Assembly: GCA_019509895.1 (NCBI GenBank) | Contig: JAEKLK010000184.1 | Coordinates: 5,388 to 25,647 of the forward strand | DNA length: 20,260 bases | Direction: 5' to 3' | Source of the DNA: Betaproteobacteria bacterium | GTDB lineage: Bacteria > Pseudomonadota > Gammaproteobacteria > Burkholderiales > SG8-39 | Shown here: one piece after another, positions 1 through 7,669 of the stretch | Position numbering within the stretch: position 1 is the first letter of the stretch | Layout of the letters: every line of letters begins with the position of its first letter | The notes under the pieces: model-generated | Told to the model about the DNA's origin: nothing | The model's input: only the letters and a program-made list of their open reading frames with translations | Database searches by the model: none | Program-made: the position numbers and the translations under genes

Positions 1-173
1 TGCGCATCGATGAGGCGAAAGTCGCGGGGCTGTACCAACGGCGGCTGGTGCTCGTTCGTCCCGATGCCCACGTGGCCAGGCGCGGCGATGCGCCGCCCAC
101 CGACGCCGGCGCGGTGCTCGATCGCGTGCGCGGCGCCCTGAGGTCGACCATTCTCGAGGAGGAAACGTCGTGA
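1..173 (+). CDS. C-terminal end of an FAD-dependent aromatic monooxygenase (partial)
   Basis: Only the last 56 codons are present, read in the frame beginning at base 3 and ending at TGA 171-173. The visible stretch contains LVLVRPDAHVARRG. This resembles the conserved C-terminal segment of FAD-binding aromatic hydroxylases (the PheA/MhpA-type flavoprotein monooxygenases), where an L-V-R-P-D-x-H-V-A-W-R motif lies in the thioredoxin-like C-terminal domain. Family enzymes use NAD(P)H and O2 to hydroxylate phenolic substrates in the cytoplasm. The stop codon overlaps the GTG start of the transporter binding-protein gene (GTGA), so the two are almost certainly co-transcribed and translationally coupled. 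That coupling suggests the transporter imports the hydroxylase substrate or a precursor. The family call rests on one short motif, and the FAD-binding N-terminus is outside the window. Confidence 0.65.
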   Translation, partial: RIDEAKVAGLYQRRLVLVRPDAHVARRGDAPPTDAGAVLDRVRGALRSTILEEETS

Positions 174-1270
174 AGAAGCTCGCATTGACGCTCGCATTGT
201 TCGCCTGGGCCGCAATCGCCTCGGCGCAGCAGGAGTTCAAGATCGGCATCGTCGCCTCGCTCTCCGGCGGCTTCGCCGCCGCGGCCAAGGACACGATGGA
301 CGGCTGGCAGGCGTGGCAGAAGGCGCATGGCCTGCCGGGCCGCAAGATCGCGCTCGAGACGCTCGACGACGAGACCAATCCAGTGAGCGCCTCGAACGCC
401 TTTCGCCGCCTGGCGAGCGACCCGAGCGTGCAGCTCGTCTACCTCTTCATTCCCAGCAATTCGGTCATGGCGGTGAAATCGCTCGCCTCGGAGTTCAAGG
501 TGCCGATCGTCGCCGGCGGCGCCGCCGACGCCATCGGCATCCCGGCCGATCCCTGGGTATTCAAGGTCGCGCCGGCGGTGCGCGACTTCATGACGGTGCT
601 TTCGCAGTACGCGCAGAAGAAGGGCTACAAGCGCATTGCCTCGCTCAATTCCGCCGATGCCTTCGGCCAGGCGGAGATCAGCAACCTGAAGGAGCTCGCG
701 CCGAAGCAGGGGCTGACGATCGTCGCCGCGGAAACCTTCAACGTCGAGGATACGAACTTCAATGCGCAGCTCACGCGCATTCGCGCCGCCAAGCCGGAGC
801 TCATCTATAACGGCGCGAGCGGCCGCGCGGCCATCCTCACCTGGCGGGCGCTCCAGCAGATGGGGTTCAAGCAGCCGCTGGTCGTGACGCAGGCGGCAGT
901 GAGCAAGGCGTTCTTCGATGCGATCGGCTCGGCCGAGGCGGCCGACGGGCTCCTCACACCGATGCAGACCGGCGTCTTCGGCGGCGGCGCCGCCGCCGAT
1001 GTCCGGCTCTACGGCGAGATGGAAAAGGCGCTCGGGCGAACGCCCGTGTACTTCAACACCTTCGGCTTCGACGTCGGCCTGATCACCGAGCACGCGGTGA
1101 AGAACTCCGACGCGAGCCGTCAGGGCCTGCGCGATGCGCTCGAGCGCATCAAGGACCTGCCCGCGGTCAACGGCCCGGTCACGTACACGGCACAGGACCA
1201 CACCGGTCAGAACTACCGGTCGATCCGCATGGGCATGCTGAAAAGCGGCAAGCCCGTGCCCGCCGACTGA
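170..1270 (+). CDS. Liv/HAAT-type ABC transporter periplasmic substrate-binding protein
   Basis: A 366-aa type I periplasmic binding protein (Peripla_BP_6, LivJ-like). Residues 1-19 form a Sec signal peptide with K-K followed by a hydrophobic core and an A-S-A cleavage site before QQ. The mature protein opens with FKIGIVASLSGGFA, the typical first strand and ligand loop of this family. Length is normal for the family (about 360-400 aa). The GTG start at 170 overlaps the upstream stop by 4 bp, and a GAGGAGG-like stretch lies a few bases upstream, supporting this start. It is the first gene of a complete HAAT transporter (binding protein, LivH, LivM-LivG, LivF). Homologues bind branched-chain amino acids, amides, urea or aromatic acids. 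The adjacent flavin hydroxylase makes an aromatic ligand plausible, but specificity cannot be read from the sequence. Confidence 0.93.
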   Translation: MKKLALTLALFAWAAIASAQQEFKIGIVASLSGGFAAAAKDTMDGWQAWQKAHGLPGRKIALETLDDETNPVSASNAFRRLASDPSVQLVYLFIPSNSVMAVKSLASEFKVPIVAGGAADAIGIPADPWVFKVAPAVRDFMTVLSQYAQKKGYKRIASLNSADAFGQAEISNLKELAPKQGLTIVAAETFNVEDTNFNAQLTRIRAAKPELIYNGASGRAAILTWRALQQMGFKQPLVVTQAAVSKAFFDAIGSAEAADGLLTPMQTGVFGGGAAADVRLYGEMEKALGRTPVYFNTFGFDVGLITEHAVKNSDASRQGLRDALERIKDLPAVNGPVTYTAQDHTGQNYRSIRMGMLKSGKPVPAD

Positions 1271-1280
1271 GAACACCGCC

Positions 1281-2162
1281 GTGGATCTATCGGTCTTCGT
1301 TCAGCTCCTGCTGCCGGGGCTGACGACCGGCTGCGTCTATGCGCTGGTCGCGCTCGGCTTCGTGCTGTGCGCGAACGTCTCCGGCGTGGTCAATTTCGCG
1401 CAGGGCGAGTACGTGATGCTGGGCGGTGTGATCGGCGCCTCGCTCCTCGCGCAGGGCATGCCGCTCGCCGCCGCGATCGCCGGCGCCACCGCGGCCGGCG
1501 CGCTGCTTGGCGCGCTGCAGGAGCGCCTGACGCTCGCGCCGGTGCGCGCCGCCCCGGATTTCATCCAGATCACCATCACGCTCGGCGTGGCAGTGGTGCT
1601 GCGCGGCGTCGCGCTGATCGCCTTCGGCAAGGACCCGCTGTCGATGCCGGGATTCAGCGGCGACGGCGTGTTCGAAGTGGCCGGCGCGGTGCTGCCGGTG
1701 CAGAGCCTGTGGGTCTGGGGTGCAAGCGCCGCCCTGCTGGCCGCCGTGTTTCTCTTCCTCATGCACAGCGACGCCGGCCGCGCGGTGCGCGCCTGCGCCA
1801 TCAACCGGCAGGCGGCGCGCCTGATGGGCGTGGACGCCGAGCGGCTGACGCTGCTGGTCTTCGCCCTCGCCGGCGCGAGCGCCGCGCTCGCCGGCGTGGT
1901 GGTCACGCCGATCGTGCTCGCCAACTGGGACGCCGGCATCGCCTACGGCCTGAAGGGCTTCGTCGGTGCGATCCTCGGCAACTTCCGCTCGCCGGTGGTG
2001 GCGCTCGCCGGCGGCCTCGGCATCGGCGTGCTCGAGTCGTTCGCCGCCGGCTACGTCTCGTCAGGCTACAAGGACGCCATCGTCTACGGCGTGCTGCTTG
2101 CCTATCTGCTGGCGCGCGGCGGCGTATTCGTCTTCGGCCGCGCGGCGCTGCTCTCCCGATGA
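1281..2162 (+). CDS. livH: ABC transporter inner-membrane permease, LivH type
   Basis: A 293-aa polytopic membrane protein of the BPD_transp_2 family. The N-terminal region LLPGLTTGCVYALVALGFVL and the following VVNFAQGEYVMLGG are classic LivH landmarks. The segment GLKGFVGAILGNFRSPVVAL matches the conserved C-terminal half, where the motif is usually G-x-K-A-F-x-A-A-V-L-G-G. About eight hydrophobic segments are visible. It forms one half of the translocation channel with the LivM half encoded next door. It starts at GTG 1281, ten bases after the binding-protein stop, with no strong ribosome site, so translation probably depends on the upstream gene. Its TGA (2160-2162) overlaps the ATG of the next gene by 4 bp. 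Confidence 0.93.
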   Translation: MDLSVFVQLLLPGLTTGCVYALVALGFVLCANVSGVVNFAQGEYVMLGGVIGASLLAQGMPLAAAIAGATAAGALLGALQERLTLAPVRAAPDFIQITITLGVAVVLRGVALIAFGKDPLSMPGFSGDGVFEVAGAVLPVQSLWVWGASAALLAAVFLFLMHSDAGRAVRACAINRQAARLMGVDAERLTLLVFALAGASAALAGVVVTPIVLANWDAGIAYGLKGFVGAILGNFRSPVVALAGGLGIGVLESFAAGYVSSGYKDAIVYGVLLAYLLARGGVFVFGRAALLSR

Positions 2163-3886
2163 AGCGGCGCGTGGCGATCGGCGCATTCCTCGTGCTCGCG
2201 CTTGCCTATCCGCTCGTGCTGCGCGGCAGCTATCCGCTCGGTATCGGCATCATCACCGGCGCGCTCGCCGCCGGCACCGTCGGCTTCGTGCTGCTGCTCG
2301 GCTATGCGCACCAGCTGGCGCTTGGTCAGGCAGGCTTCTGCATGGTCGGCGGCTACGCGAGCGCCATCCTCTGCGTGCAGCACAAGTGGGATCCGCTCCT
2401 GGCGCTCGTCGTGGGCGCCGTCGCAGCGATGCTGCTCGCCTGGGCGATCGCCGGGCCGATCCTGAAGCTGCGCGGCTTCGTGCTCGCCATGGCATCGCTC
2501 GCCCTGCATCTGATCCTCGTGGTGGTGGCGCTGGAAGCCTCCTTCACCGGCGGCGCGCTCGGCACGTACGGCCTGCCGAAGTTCGCGCTCCTTGGCGTGC
2601 CGCTATCGAGCGACCTGGCTTACTACTACGTGGTGTGGACGATCGTGCTCGCGTTCGTCGTCATCGGCCTGGCGATCGACGGCTCGAGGATCGGCCGCGC
2701 GCTGAAGGCGATCGCCGCCTCGGAGACGGCGGCGCTTTCCGCCGGCATCGACATCCGGCGCTACAAGGTGCAGATGTTCGTGCTCTCGGCCGGCATGGCG
2801 TCGGTGTGCGGCAGCCTCGCCGTGCACTATCTGCGCGCCATGGACCCGAACGTCTTCGGCTTCGCCTTCAGCCTGAACTTCATCACCGCCGTGATCGTCG
2901 GCGGCCTCGAGACCGTCTGGGGCGGGGTCGTCGGCGCAGCGCTCGTAACCGGCCTGCGCGAGCTGCTGCGCGGCCTGTCGCTGCCGCTCTGGGAAGGCGT
3001 GATCATGGGCGCGCTCACCGTGCTGGTGCTGATCGCCTTCCGGCGTGGCTTCGTCGGCTTCCTGGCTGCGCTCTACGACCGCATGGCGGGCGGCGAGGCA
3101 CCGGCGCGCGTCCTGGTGAGCGAGCCGGACACGGCGGCGCTCGCGCCGCGCGGCAAGCCGGCCGAGCTCGTGCTCGCCGGCGTGTCGCGCGCGTTCGGCA
3201 ACCTGCGCGCCGTGAGCAACGTCGGCTTCAGCGTCGCTGCCGGCTCGATCACCGCCCTCATCGGCCCCAACGGCGCGGGCAAGACCACGCTCTTCAATCT
3301 CGTCTGCGGCTACGAGCCGCTCGACGCCGGCAGCGTGAGCTACGACGGCCAGCGCATCGAGCAGCGGCTGCCGAACCAGATTGCCGCGCTCGGCATCGGC
3401 CGCACGTTCCAGAACCTGCAGCTCTTCGGCAACCTGAGCGTGCTCGATAACGTGATGTGCGGGCGGCACCGCTTCGTCGAGCGAGAGGCGGCCAATCGCG
3501 AGCGCGCGCGCGCCGCGCTCGCCTTCGTCGGCCTGCGCAATGCCGAGGCGCTCGCGCCCGGCGCGCTCGCCTTCGGCCACCAGCGGCTGGTCGAGATGGC
3601 GCGCGCGCTCGCGCTCGAGCCGCGGCTGCTCCTGCTCGACGAGCCGGCGTCCGGCCTGAACGATGCGGAGACCGAGCGGCTCGCGGAGCTCGTGCTGCGC
3701 ATCGCCGCGCTCGGCGTCACGGTGCTCTTGGTCGAGCACGACATGCGGCTCGTCATGGGACTCGCCGATCATCTCGTGGTCATGCACCACGGCGAGAAGC
3801 TCGCCGACGGCGCGCCCGACGACGTGCGCCGCGAGCCGGCGGTGATCGATGCCTATCTCGGGATCGAAGAGCATGCTGCAGCTTGA
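2159..3886 (+). CDS. Fused LivM permease-LivG ATPase of the HAAT ABC transporter
   Basis: One 575-aa reading frame joins two normally separate subunits. Residues about 1-300 are a LivM-type permease (BPD_transp_2), with YAHQLALGQAGFCMVGGYAS early and IVGGLETVWGGVVGAAL near the end. A short linker leads into an ABC domain from about residue 335. The ABC domain has Walker A GPNGAGKTT at 369-377, a Q-loop in RTFQNLQLF, and Walker B LLLLDEP with Asp494-Glu495. The H-loop is in LLVEHD. The ABC signature is degenerate (LAFGHQRLVEMARAL from residue 470), replacing the usual L-S-x-G-Q, although LivG proteins commonly depart from LSGGQ. The start is ATG 2159, overlapping the livH stop. The longer frame upstream is an antisense-free shadow of livH. 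LivM-LivG fusions are known in proteobacteria. Together with LivF it energises import. Confidence 0.93.
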   Translation: MKRRVAIGAFLVLALAYPLVLRGSYPLGIGIITGALAAGTVGFVLLLGYAHQLALGQAGFCMVGGYASAILCVQHKWDPLLALVVGAVAAMLLAWAIAGPILKLRGFVLAMASLALHLILVVVALEASFTGGALGTYGLPKFALLGVPLSSDLAYYYVVWTIVLAFVVIGLAIDGSRIGRALKAIAASETAALSAGIDIRRYKVQMFVLSAGMASVCGSLAVHYLRAMDPNVFGFAFSLNFITAVIVGGLETVWGGVVGAALVTGLRELLRGLSLPLWEGVIMGALTVLVLIAFRRGFVGFLAALYDRMAGGEAPARVLVSEPDTAALAPRGKPAELVLAGVSRAFGNLRAVSNVGFSVAAGSITALIGPNGAGKTTLFNLVCGYEPLDAGSVSYDGQRIEQRLPNQIAALGIGRTFQNLQLFGNLSVLDNVMCGRHRFVEREAANRERARAALAFVGLRNAEALAPGALAFGHQRLVEMARALALEPRLLLLDEPASGLNDAETERLAELVLRIAALGVTVLLVEHDMRLVMGLADHLVVMHHGEKLADGAPDDVRREPAVIDAYLGIEEHAAA

Positions 3887-4640
3887 GCGCGTCTCGAGCG
3901 GCTACGGCCGCTCACCGGTGCTGCACGAGGTGAGCCTGGAGGTAGGCGCGGGTGAAATCGTCGCGCTCGTCGGCGCCAACGGCGCCGGCAAGAGCACGCT
4001 CCTCAACACGGTCATGGGGCTCGTACGCCGCACGCAGGGCTCGATCCGTCTCGAGGGCCGCGACATCGGCGGCCTCGCCACGCCCGCCATCGTGCGCACC
4101 GGCCTCGCACAGGTGCCCGAGCGGCGGCAGCTCTTCGGCACGATGAGCGTCGAGGAGAACCTGCGCATGGGCGCTTATGCGCGCCGTGGAGACGTGGCGG
4201 GGCGCCTCGCCGCTCAGTACGCGCTCTTTCCGATCCTGGCCGAGCGGCGGCGGCAGGCGGCCGAGACACTCTCCGGCGGCGAACAGCAGATGCTCGCCAT
4301 CGCGCGCGCCAACATGGCCGCGCCGCGGCTCCTGCTGCTCGACGAGCCGAGCCTGGGCCTCGCGCCCCTGATGGTTGTACGCATCATGCAGGAGGTCGCG
4401 CGCCTGCGCGCCGCCGGCGGCACGGTGCTGGTCGTCGAGCAGAACGCGCGCGCGGTGCTCGCCATCGCCGATCGTGGTTACGTCATGGAGAACGGCCGCA
4501 TCACGCACAGCGCGCCCGCGGCCGCGCTACTCGCGGACCGCAGCGTCCAGGACGCTTATCTCGGCGGCGCAGGCGCGAGCTCGCGCGCCGCGGAAGCGCG
4601 CATCCGCGCGCGCCGCGCCGCAATCCTCGCGGGTCGCTAG
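3873..4640 (+). CDS. livF: ABC transporter ATP-binding protein, LivF type
   Basis: A 255-aa cytoplasmic ATPase and the second nucleotide-binding subunit of the transporter. Walker A is GANGAGKST at 34-42, the signature is LSGGEQQ at 133-139 and Walker B is LLLLDEP with Asp157-Glu158. VPERRQLFGTMSVEENL and VVEQN are LivF hallmarks. Gln takes the place of the switch His, which is normal for LivF. I chose ATG 3873, so MLQLERVSSGYG is the N-terminus as in other LivF proteins. An ATG at 3849 in the same frame would add eight unrelated residues and overlap the previous gene more. The chosen start overlaps the LivM-LivG stop by 14 bp. Odd feature: after the usual end (DAYLGG) there is an Arg/Ala-rich tail of about 23 residues, of unknown role. 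Confidence 0.93.
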   Translation: MLQLERVSSGYGRSPVLHEVSLEVGAGEIVALVGANGAGKSTLLNTVMGLVRRTQGSIRLEGRDIGGLATPAIVRTGLAQVPERRQLFGTMSVEENLRMGAYARRGDVAGRLAAQYALFPILAERRRQAAETLSGGEQQMLAIARANMAAPRLLLLDEPSLGLAPLMVVRIMQEVARLRAAGGTVLVVEQNARAVLAIADRGYVMENGRITHSAPAAALLADRSVQDAYLGGAGASSRAAEARIRARRAAILAGR

Positions 4641-4647
4641 TGGCTAG

Positions 4648-4842
4648 TTAATTGTGTTCGGCGCCGGCCGGCGCGCGCTGGCGCGGCTCGTAGCCCGCTT
4701 CGCGCGCCGCGGTCAGACATTCGTAATAGAGCGCGTAACTCTCGTCGGACTCGACGAGCGTGCGCCCGTCGCCACCGGTATGGCGCCACTTCCAGCGGTA
4801 GCCCTTCTTGTGCGGCACATGGAATATCTCGCAGGCCTTCAT
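4648..4842 (-). CDS. Small conserved hypothetical protein (64 aa)
   Basis: A 64-aa soluble protein starting MKACEIFHVPHKKGYRWKW. It contains W-R-H-T followed by a stretch rich in Ser, Glu and Tyr (SDESYALYYECLTAAREAGYEP). The pattern of basic/aromatic N-terminus, then an acidic-aromatic helix with a Cys, then an A-R-x-x-G-Y-E-P ending recurs in small betaproteobacterial proteins of unknown function, as far as I can recall. No signal peptide or membrane segment is seen. AAGGG lies just upstream of the ATG, and a TATAAA hexamer lies six bases from the ATG. It is convergent with livF, whose stop is 8 bases away. I cannot name a function. Confidence 0.6.
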   Translation of the reverse strand: MKACEIFHVPHKKGYRWKWRHTGGDGRTLVESDESYALYYECLTAAREAGYEPRQRAPAGAEHN

Positions 4843-4905
4843 GTGCCCTTTATACAGTGGGCGCGCGCTCCGGTCGGTGGCGTCCCCCTGAATTTGCAGT
4901 AGAGG

Positions 4906-5823
4906 CTAGAACGACACGAGGGCGAATTTTTGCGTACGTCGTCCGAACCCGACTTCGGAGGTGTACAGATTCCCCTGACGGTCGATGGCGATGTTGTGCA
5001 CCCACTTGAACTCGCCCGCCATGCGGCCGGTGCGGCCGAAGCTGCTGAGCTGGCGGCCGCTCGCGCGCTCCAGGATGTAAACGCGCCCGTTCGCGCCGTC
5101 GGCGACGTACATGTACTTCTGCTCGGCGTCGTGCGAGAGCACCATGTCCCAGACCGCGCCGTTGGCGCGCGTCAGCGGCTCGACGCGAAACTCCTGCACG
5201 AATCTGCCGGACTTCTCGAACACCTGGATGCGATTGTTCGCCCGGTCGCACACATACACCCGGCCATCGGTCGATAGCCGCACGCAATGCACCGGGTTGC
5301 CGAACTGCCGCGAGGGCGCGCTGTTCGGGTCATAGGGCGGCTGCTTGTCATCGCTCGGCGTCTCGCCGTACGCGCCCCAGTGGCGCTTGTAGGCGCCGGT
5401 GCGCGCGTCGAACACCACCACGCGCCGGTTGCCGTATCCGTCGGCGACGTAGAGCTCGCCCGCGGGCGGGTCCATCACCATGTGCGCTGGCCGGCCAAGC
5501 TGCGTGCGGCTGTTCGAGCCCTCCGATTTTCCCGCTCGCCCGATCTGCATCAGGAACTTGCCCTCGGGCGTGAACTTCAGGATCTGGTTGTCCTCGTCGG
5601 CATTGCCGGCGATCCAGACGTTGCCGTCGGGATCGATGTAGATGCCGTGCTCGGATTTCGGCCAGTCGAGCTTGCTGCCCGCCGGCGGCGCGTCCCAGCC
5701 GCGCAGGTAGTTGCCGGCCGCATCGAACTCGACCACCGCCGGCGCGGGCTTGCAGCAGCGATGCGTCACCCGACGCGGAAGGCCGGACCCTGCGCGACGC
5801 CCGAGCCCGGCGTTTGCGCGCAC
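4906..5823 (-). CDS. NHL-repeat beta-propeller protein, N-terminus lost by deletion/frameshift
   Basis: The frame encodes an NHL-type propeller with five recognisable blades, around residues 58-92, 110-143, 174-208, 224-255 and 268-300. Examples are EHGIYIDPDGNVWIAG, GELYVADGYGNRRVVVFD, GRVYVCDRANNRIQVF and MYVADGANGRVYILE. Such proteins are exported six-bladed propellers related to peptidyl-amidating lyase and are often encoded near catabolic gene clusters. Their biochemical role is mostly unknown. The only in-frame upstream start is GTG 5823, giving a non-natural Arg/Gly-rich leader (about residues 1-20) with no signal peptide. A good lipoprotein signal with its own ribosome site lies just upstream in another frame (5864-5769). 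Homologues have a first blade between that signal and the CCKPAPAVVEFD segment. Here it is missing, so a deletion that also shifted frame is likely. The product may be non-functional or mislocalised. Confidence 0.72.
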   Translation of the reverse strand: MRANAGLGRRAGSGLPRRVTHRCCKPAPAVVEFDAAGNYLRGWDAPPAGSKLDWPKSEHGIYIDPDGNVWIAGNADEDNQILKFTPEGKFLMQIGRAGKSEGSNSRTQLGRPAHMVMDPPAGELYVADGYGNRRVVVFDARTGAYKRHWGAYGETPSDDKQPPYDPNSAPSRQFGNPVHCVRLSTDGRVYVCDRANNRIQVFEKSGRFVQEFRVEPLTRANGAVWDMVLSHDAEQKYMYVADGANGRVYILERASGRQLSSFGRTGRMAGEFKWVHNIAIDRQGNLYTSEVGFGRRTQKFALVSF

Positions 5824-5864
5824 GCCGACAGGGCGAGCGCGAGCAACAACGGCAATGTCTTCAT
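5766..5864 (-). pseudogene. Detached lipoprotein signal peptide of the NHL-repeat gene
   Basis: Starting at ATG 5864 the minus strand reads MKTLPLLLALALSACAQTPG and ends at TGA 5768-5766 after 32 codons. It has a positively charged start, a Leu/Ala core and a lipobox L-S-A-C (Cys15), so it is a typical lipoprotein signal. A strong GGGGAGG lies four bases upstream (5869-5875). The last residues (FRV) are where homologous NHL proteins continue into the first propeller blade. Here the frame stops, and the downstream propeller resumes in a different frame from the next codon or so. I read this as the true 5' end of the propeller gene, separated from its body by a deletion or sequencing error around 5766-5776. 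Confidence 0.6.
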
Positions 5865-5909
5865 GGGGCCTCCCCGGCCCCGGATGCTAAACCCCTCGCC
5901 GGGGCGCCG

Positions 5910-6137
5910 CTACTTGCCGCCGGGCGCCGTCGGACTGCTCGGCCGCTTCGGCGCGTTGGTCGTGTCGGTCGAGCCTTCGCTCTTCTGCCCGGTCGCGCCG
6001 CCCGAGGGCGTCTGCATCGACGAGCCGGCGGACGAGCCGCCTTTCGGCGCGCTGCTGCCGCCGGCCGCGGACTGGTCGCGGTGGCAGCCAGCCAGCGCGA
6101 ACGCCAGCGACGCGGCGATGATGGTCAGTGCTTTCAT
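5910..6137 (-). CDS. Small Ser/Gly-rich lipoprotein (75 aa)
   Basis: A 75-aa predicted lipoprotein. MKALTIIAASLAFALAGC is a clean signal with lipobox L-A-G-C (Cys18). The mature part is low-complexity, dominated by Ser, Gly, Thr, Pro and Lys, with no recognisable domain. The start is fixed by AAAGGAG at 6143-6149, five bases upstream of the ATG. It lies upstream of the NHL gene on the same strand with a 45-base gap. Its role is unknown. The composition suggests an unstructured envelope tether or linker. Confidence 0.7.
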   Translation of the reverse strand: MKALTIIAASLAFALAGCHRDQSAAGGSSAPKGGSSAGSSMQTPSGGATGQKSEGSTDTTNAPKRPSSPTAPGGK

Positions 6138-6193
6138 GGTTGCTCCTTTCGCCCCGCGCGTAGCAAGCGCCGGGCCGCAGTACCATCTCGCGC

Positions 6194-7273
6194 ATGAAGA
6201 TCACCGCCATCGATACCTGCCTGCTCAGCGTCCCGACGCCCAAGCCCATGGCGCTGCAATACCCGCAGCACAAGCTGGTGGTGGCGGAGATCGTCACCGA
6301 CGAAGGCCTGCGCGGCTTGGGCTACAGCCTGGTGTTCAACGGCGGCGGCGCTGAAGCCGTCCTCACCTATCTCGACACGCGCCTGAAGCCCGCGCTGATC
6401 GGCGAGGACCCGCTCTTTGTCGAGCGCCTCTGGGAAAAGATGTTCCGTGTCGACATGGGCATCAAGAAGCAGGGCATCGCCGCCTATGCGCTCTCGGCGC
6501 TCGACATCGGCCTGTGGGACATCGCCGGCAAGGCGGCCAAGCTGCCGCTCTACAAGCTGTGGGGCGCGGTCAGCGAGCGCATCGGCGCCTACGGCAGCGG
6601 CGGCTGGGCAAAGTATTCGGTCGACGAGCTGGTGGCCGAGGCCGAGAAGTACGCGGCGCTCGGCTGCAAGTACTACAAGATGAAAATCCACCATCCCGAT
6701 CCGGCCGTGAATGCGAGCCGCGTCGCAGCGGTGAAGAAAGCGCTCGGCTCCGGCGTACGCATGATGGTCGACGTCAACCAGGGCCGCGACGTCATCGGCA
6801 ACCAGCAGCAGGCGCGCCTTCTCGAGGAGTTCGACCTCGTCTGGTACGAGGAGCCGGTACTCGCCGACGATTACGACAGCTACGCCGAAGTGTCGCGCTC
6901 GATCCGCATCCCTATCGCTGCCGGCGAAAACCACTACACGCGCTGGGAATTCAAGCAGCTCTTCGACCGCAAGGCCGTGCAGTACGCGATGCCGGACGTG
7001 TGCCGGGCCAACGGCTTCTCCGAGACGCTGCGCATCGGCAAACTTGCCGCCGCGAACGGCGTGGCGCTGACGCCGCACCTGATCCACGAAGTCGCCATCC
7101 ACGTGGTCGGCGCCCTCTCCAACGGCTTCCTGGTGGAGTTCATGGACTGGGCGCCGCCCGATCTCTTCGTCGAGCTGCCCGAATGCAAGGACGGCGCGAT
7201 CCGCATCCCGGACCGGCCGGGTCACGGTATGGCGCTCGCGCCGAAGGCCATCGACAAATACCGCTCGCGATGA
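6194..7273 (+). CDS. Mandelate racemase/muconate lactonizing enzyme family protein (enolase superfamily)
   Basis: A 359-aa cytoplasmic enzyme with an N-terminal capping domain (about 1-120) and a C-terminal barrel. The visible catalytic set is K-x-K (Lys162, Lys164 in YYKMKI), metal ligands Asp193 (MVDVNQ), Glu219 or Glu220 (WYEEP) and Glu245 (AAGENHY), and a His-Asp pair, His295 (LTPHL) and Asp268 (MPDV). The K-x-K plus His layout is that of the mandelate racemase subgroup. These enzymes abstract the proton alpha to a carboxylate and then racemise or dehydrate hydroxy- or sugar acids using Mg2+. Exact substrate cannot be assigned. No ribosome site is visible, and TACCAT lies seven bases upstream of the ATG. 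It is translationally coupled to the cupin gene (ATGA overlap), implying a shared pathway. Confidence 0.92.
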   Translation: MKITAIDTCLLSVPTPKPMALQYPQHKLVVAEIVTDEGLRGLGYSLVFNGGGAEAVLTYLDTRLKPALIGEDPLFVERLWEKMFRVDMGIKKQGIAAYALSALDIGLWDIAGKAAKLPLYKLWGAVSERIGAYGSGGWAKYSVDELVAEAEKYAALGCKYYKMKIHHPDPAVNASRVAAVKKALGSGVRMMVDVNQGRDVIGNQQQARLLEEFDLVWYEEPVLADDYDSYAEVSRSIRIPIAAGENHYTRWEFKQLFDRKAVQYAMPDVCRANGFSETLRIGKLAAANGVALTPHLIHEVAIHVVGALSNGFLVEFMDWAPPDLFVELPECKDGAIRIPDRPGHGMALAPKAIDKYRSR

Positions 7274-7650
7274 GCTTTACCAAGGTCGTGCTCTTTACCG
7301 ACCGCGACGGCCGCGCGCGCTGGCGCGACGAGACCATCGCGCTCGGCGAAGGCACGCCGCAGGCCCGCCTGTCGGCGCTTTTCCCCTCCGGTGGCTATCA
7401 GCTGCGCGAGAGCCCGGTGGGCTTCCGCAGCCAGTGGCACTGCACCCCCTCGCCGCAATGGGTCTTCATCGTGCGCGGCGAAATGGAGATCGGCCTGCGC
7501 GACGGCGGCACGCGGCGCTTCCGGCCGGGCGAGCACTTCTTCTCCGCCGATACGCTGCCACCCGGCGCCGCCTTCGACGCCGATCTGCACGGCCACTGGA
7601 GCGCGCAGCGCGGGTCGGAGCCGCTGGTCACGCTTTTTGTGAGGGCCTAG
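7270..7650 (+). CDS. Cupin-domain protein (126 aa)
   Basis: A 126-aa single-domain cupin. The first motif is W-H-C-T-P-S-P-Q-W-V-F-I-V-R-G (His57 to Gly70) and the second follows RRFRPGEHFFSADT, with His89, His107 and His109 nearby. The first motif has one His and a Gln (Gln63) where metal-binding cupins have H-x-H and Glu, a pattern seen in a small-cupin subgroup of unknown activity. Metal binding is therefore possible but not assured. The ATG at 7270 overlaps the preceding TGA (ATGA), so it is made with the enolase-superfamily enzyme. It may be an accessory isomerase or a ligand sensor for the same acid pathway. Confidence 0.85.
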   Translation: MSFTKVVLFTDRDGRARWRDETIALGEGTPQARLSALFPSGGYQLRESPVGFRSQWHCTPSPQWVFIVRGEMEIGLRDGGTRRFRPGEHFFSADTLPPGAAFDADLHGHWSAQRGSEPLVTLFVRA

Positions 7651-7669
7651 TTATTGCCTGCCGGAGCGT

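Noticed and set aside
3849..3872. Earlier ATG for LivF
   Set aside because: It adds eight residues unlike any LivF N-terminus. ATG 3873 gives the standard start.
2603..3874. 423-codon open frame on the minus strand
   Set aside because: It lies fully antisense to the LivM-LivG gene and has His/Glu/Arg/Ala-biased composition typical of a GC-rich shadow frame.
5287..6354. 355-codon open frame on the plus strand
   Set aside because: Antisense to the NHL and lipoprotein genes and running into the enolase-superfamily gene out of frame; composition is that of a shadow.
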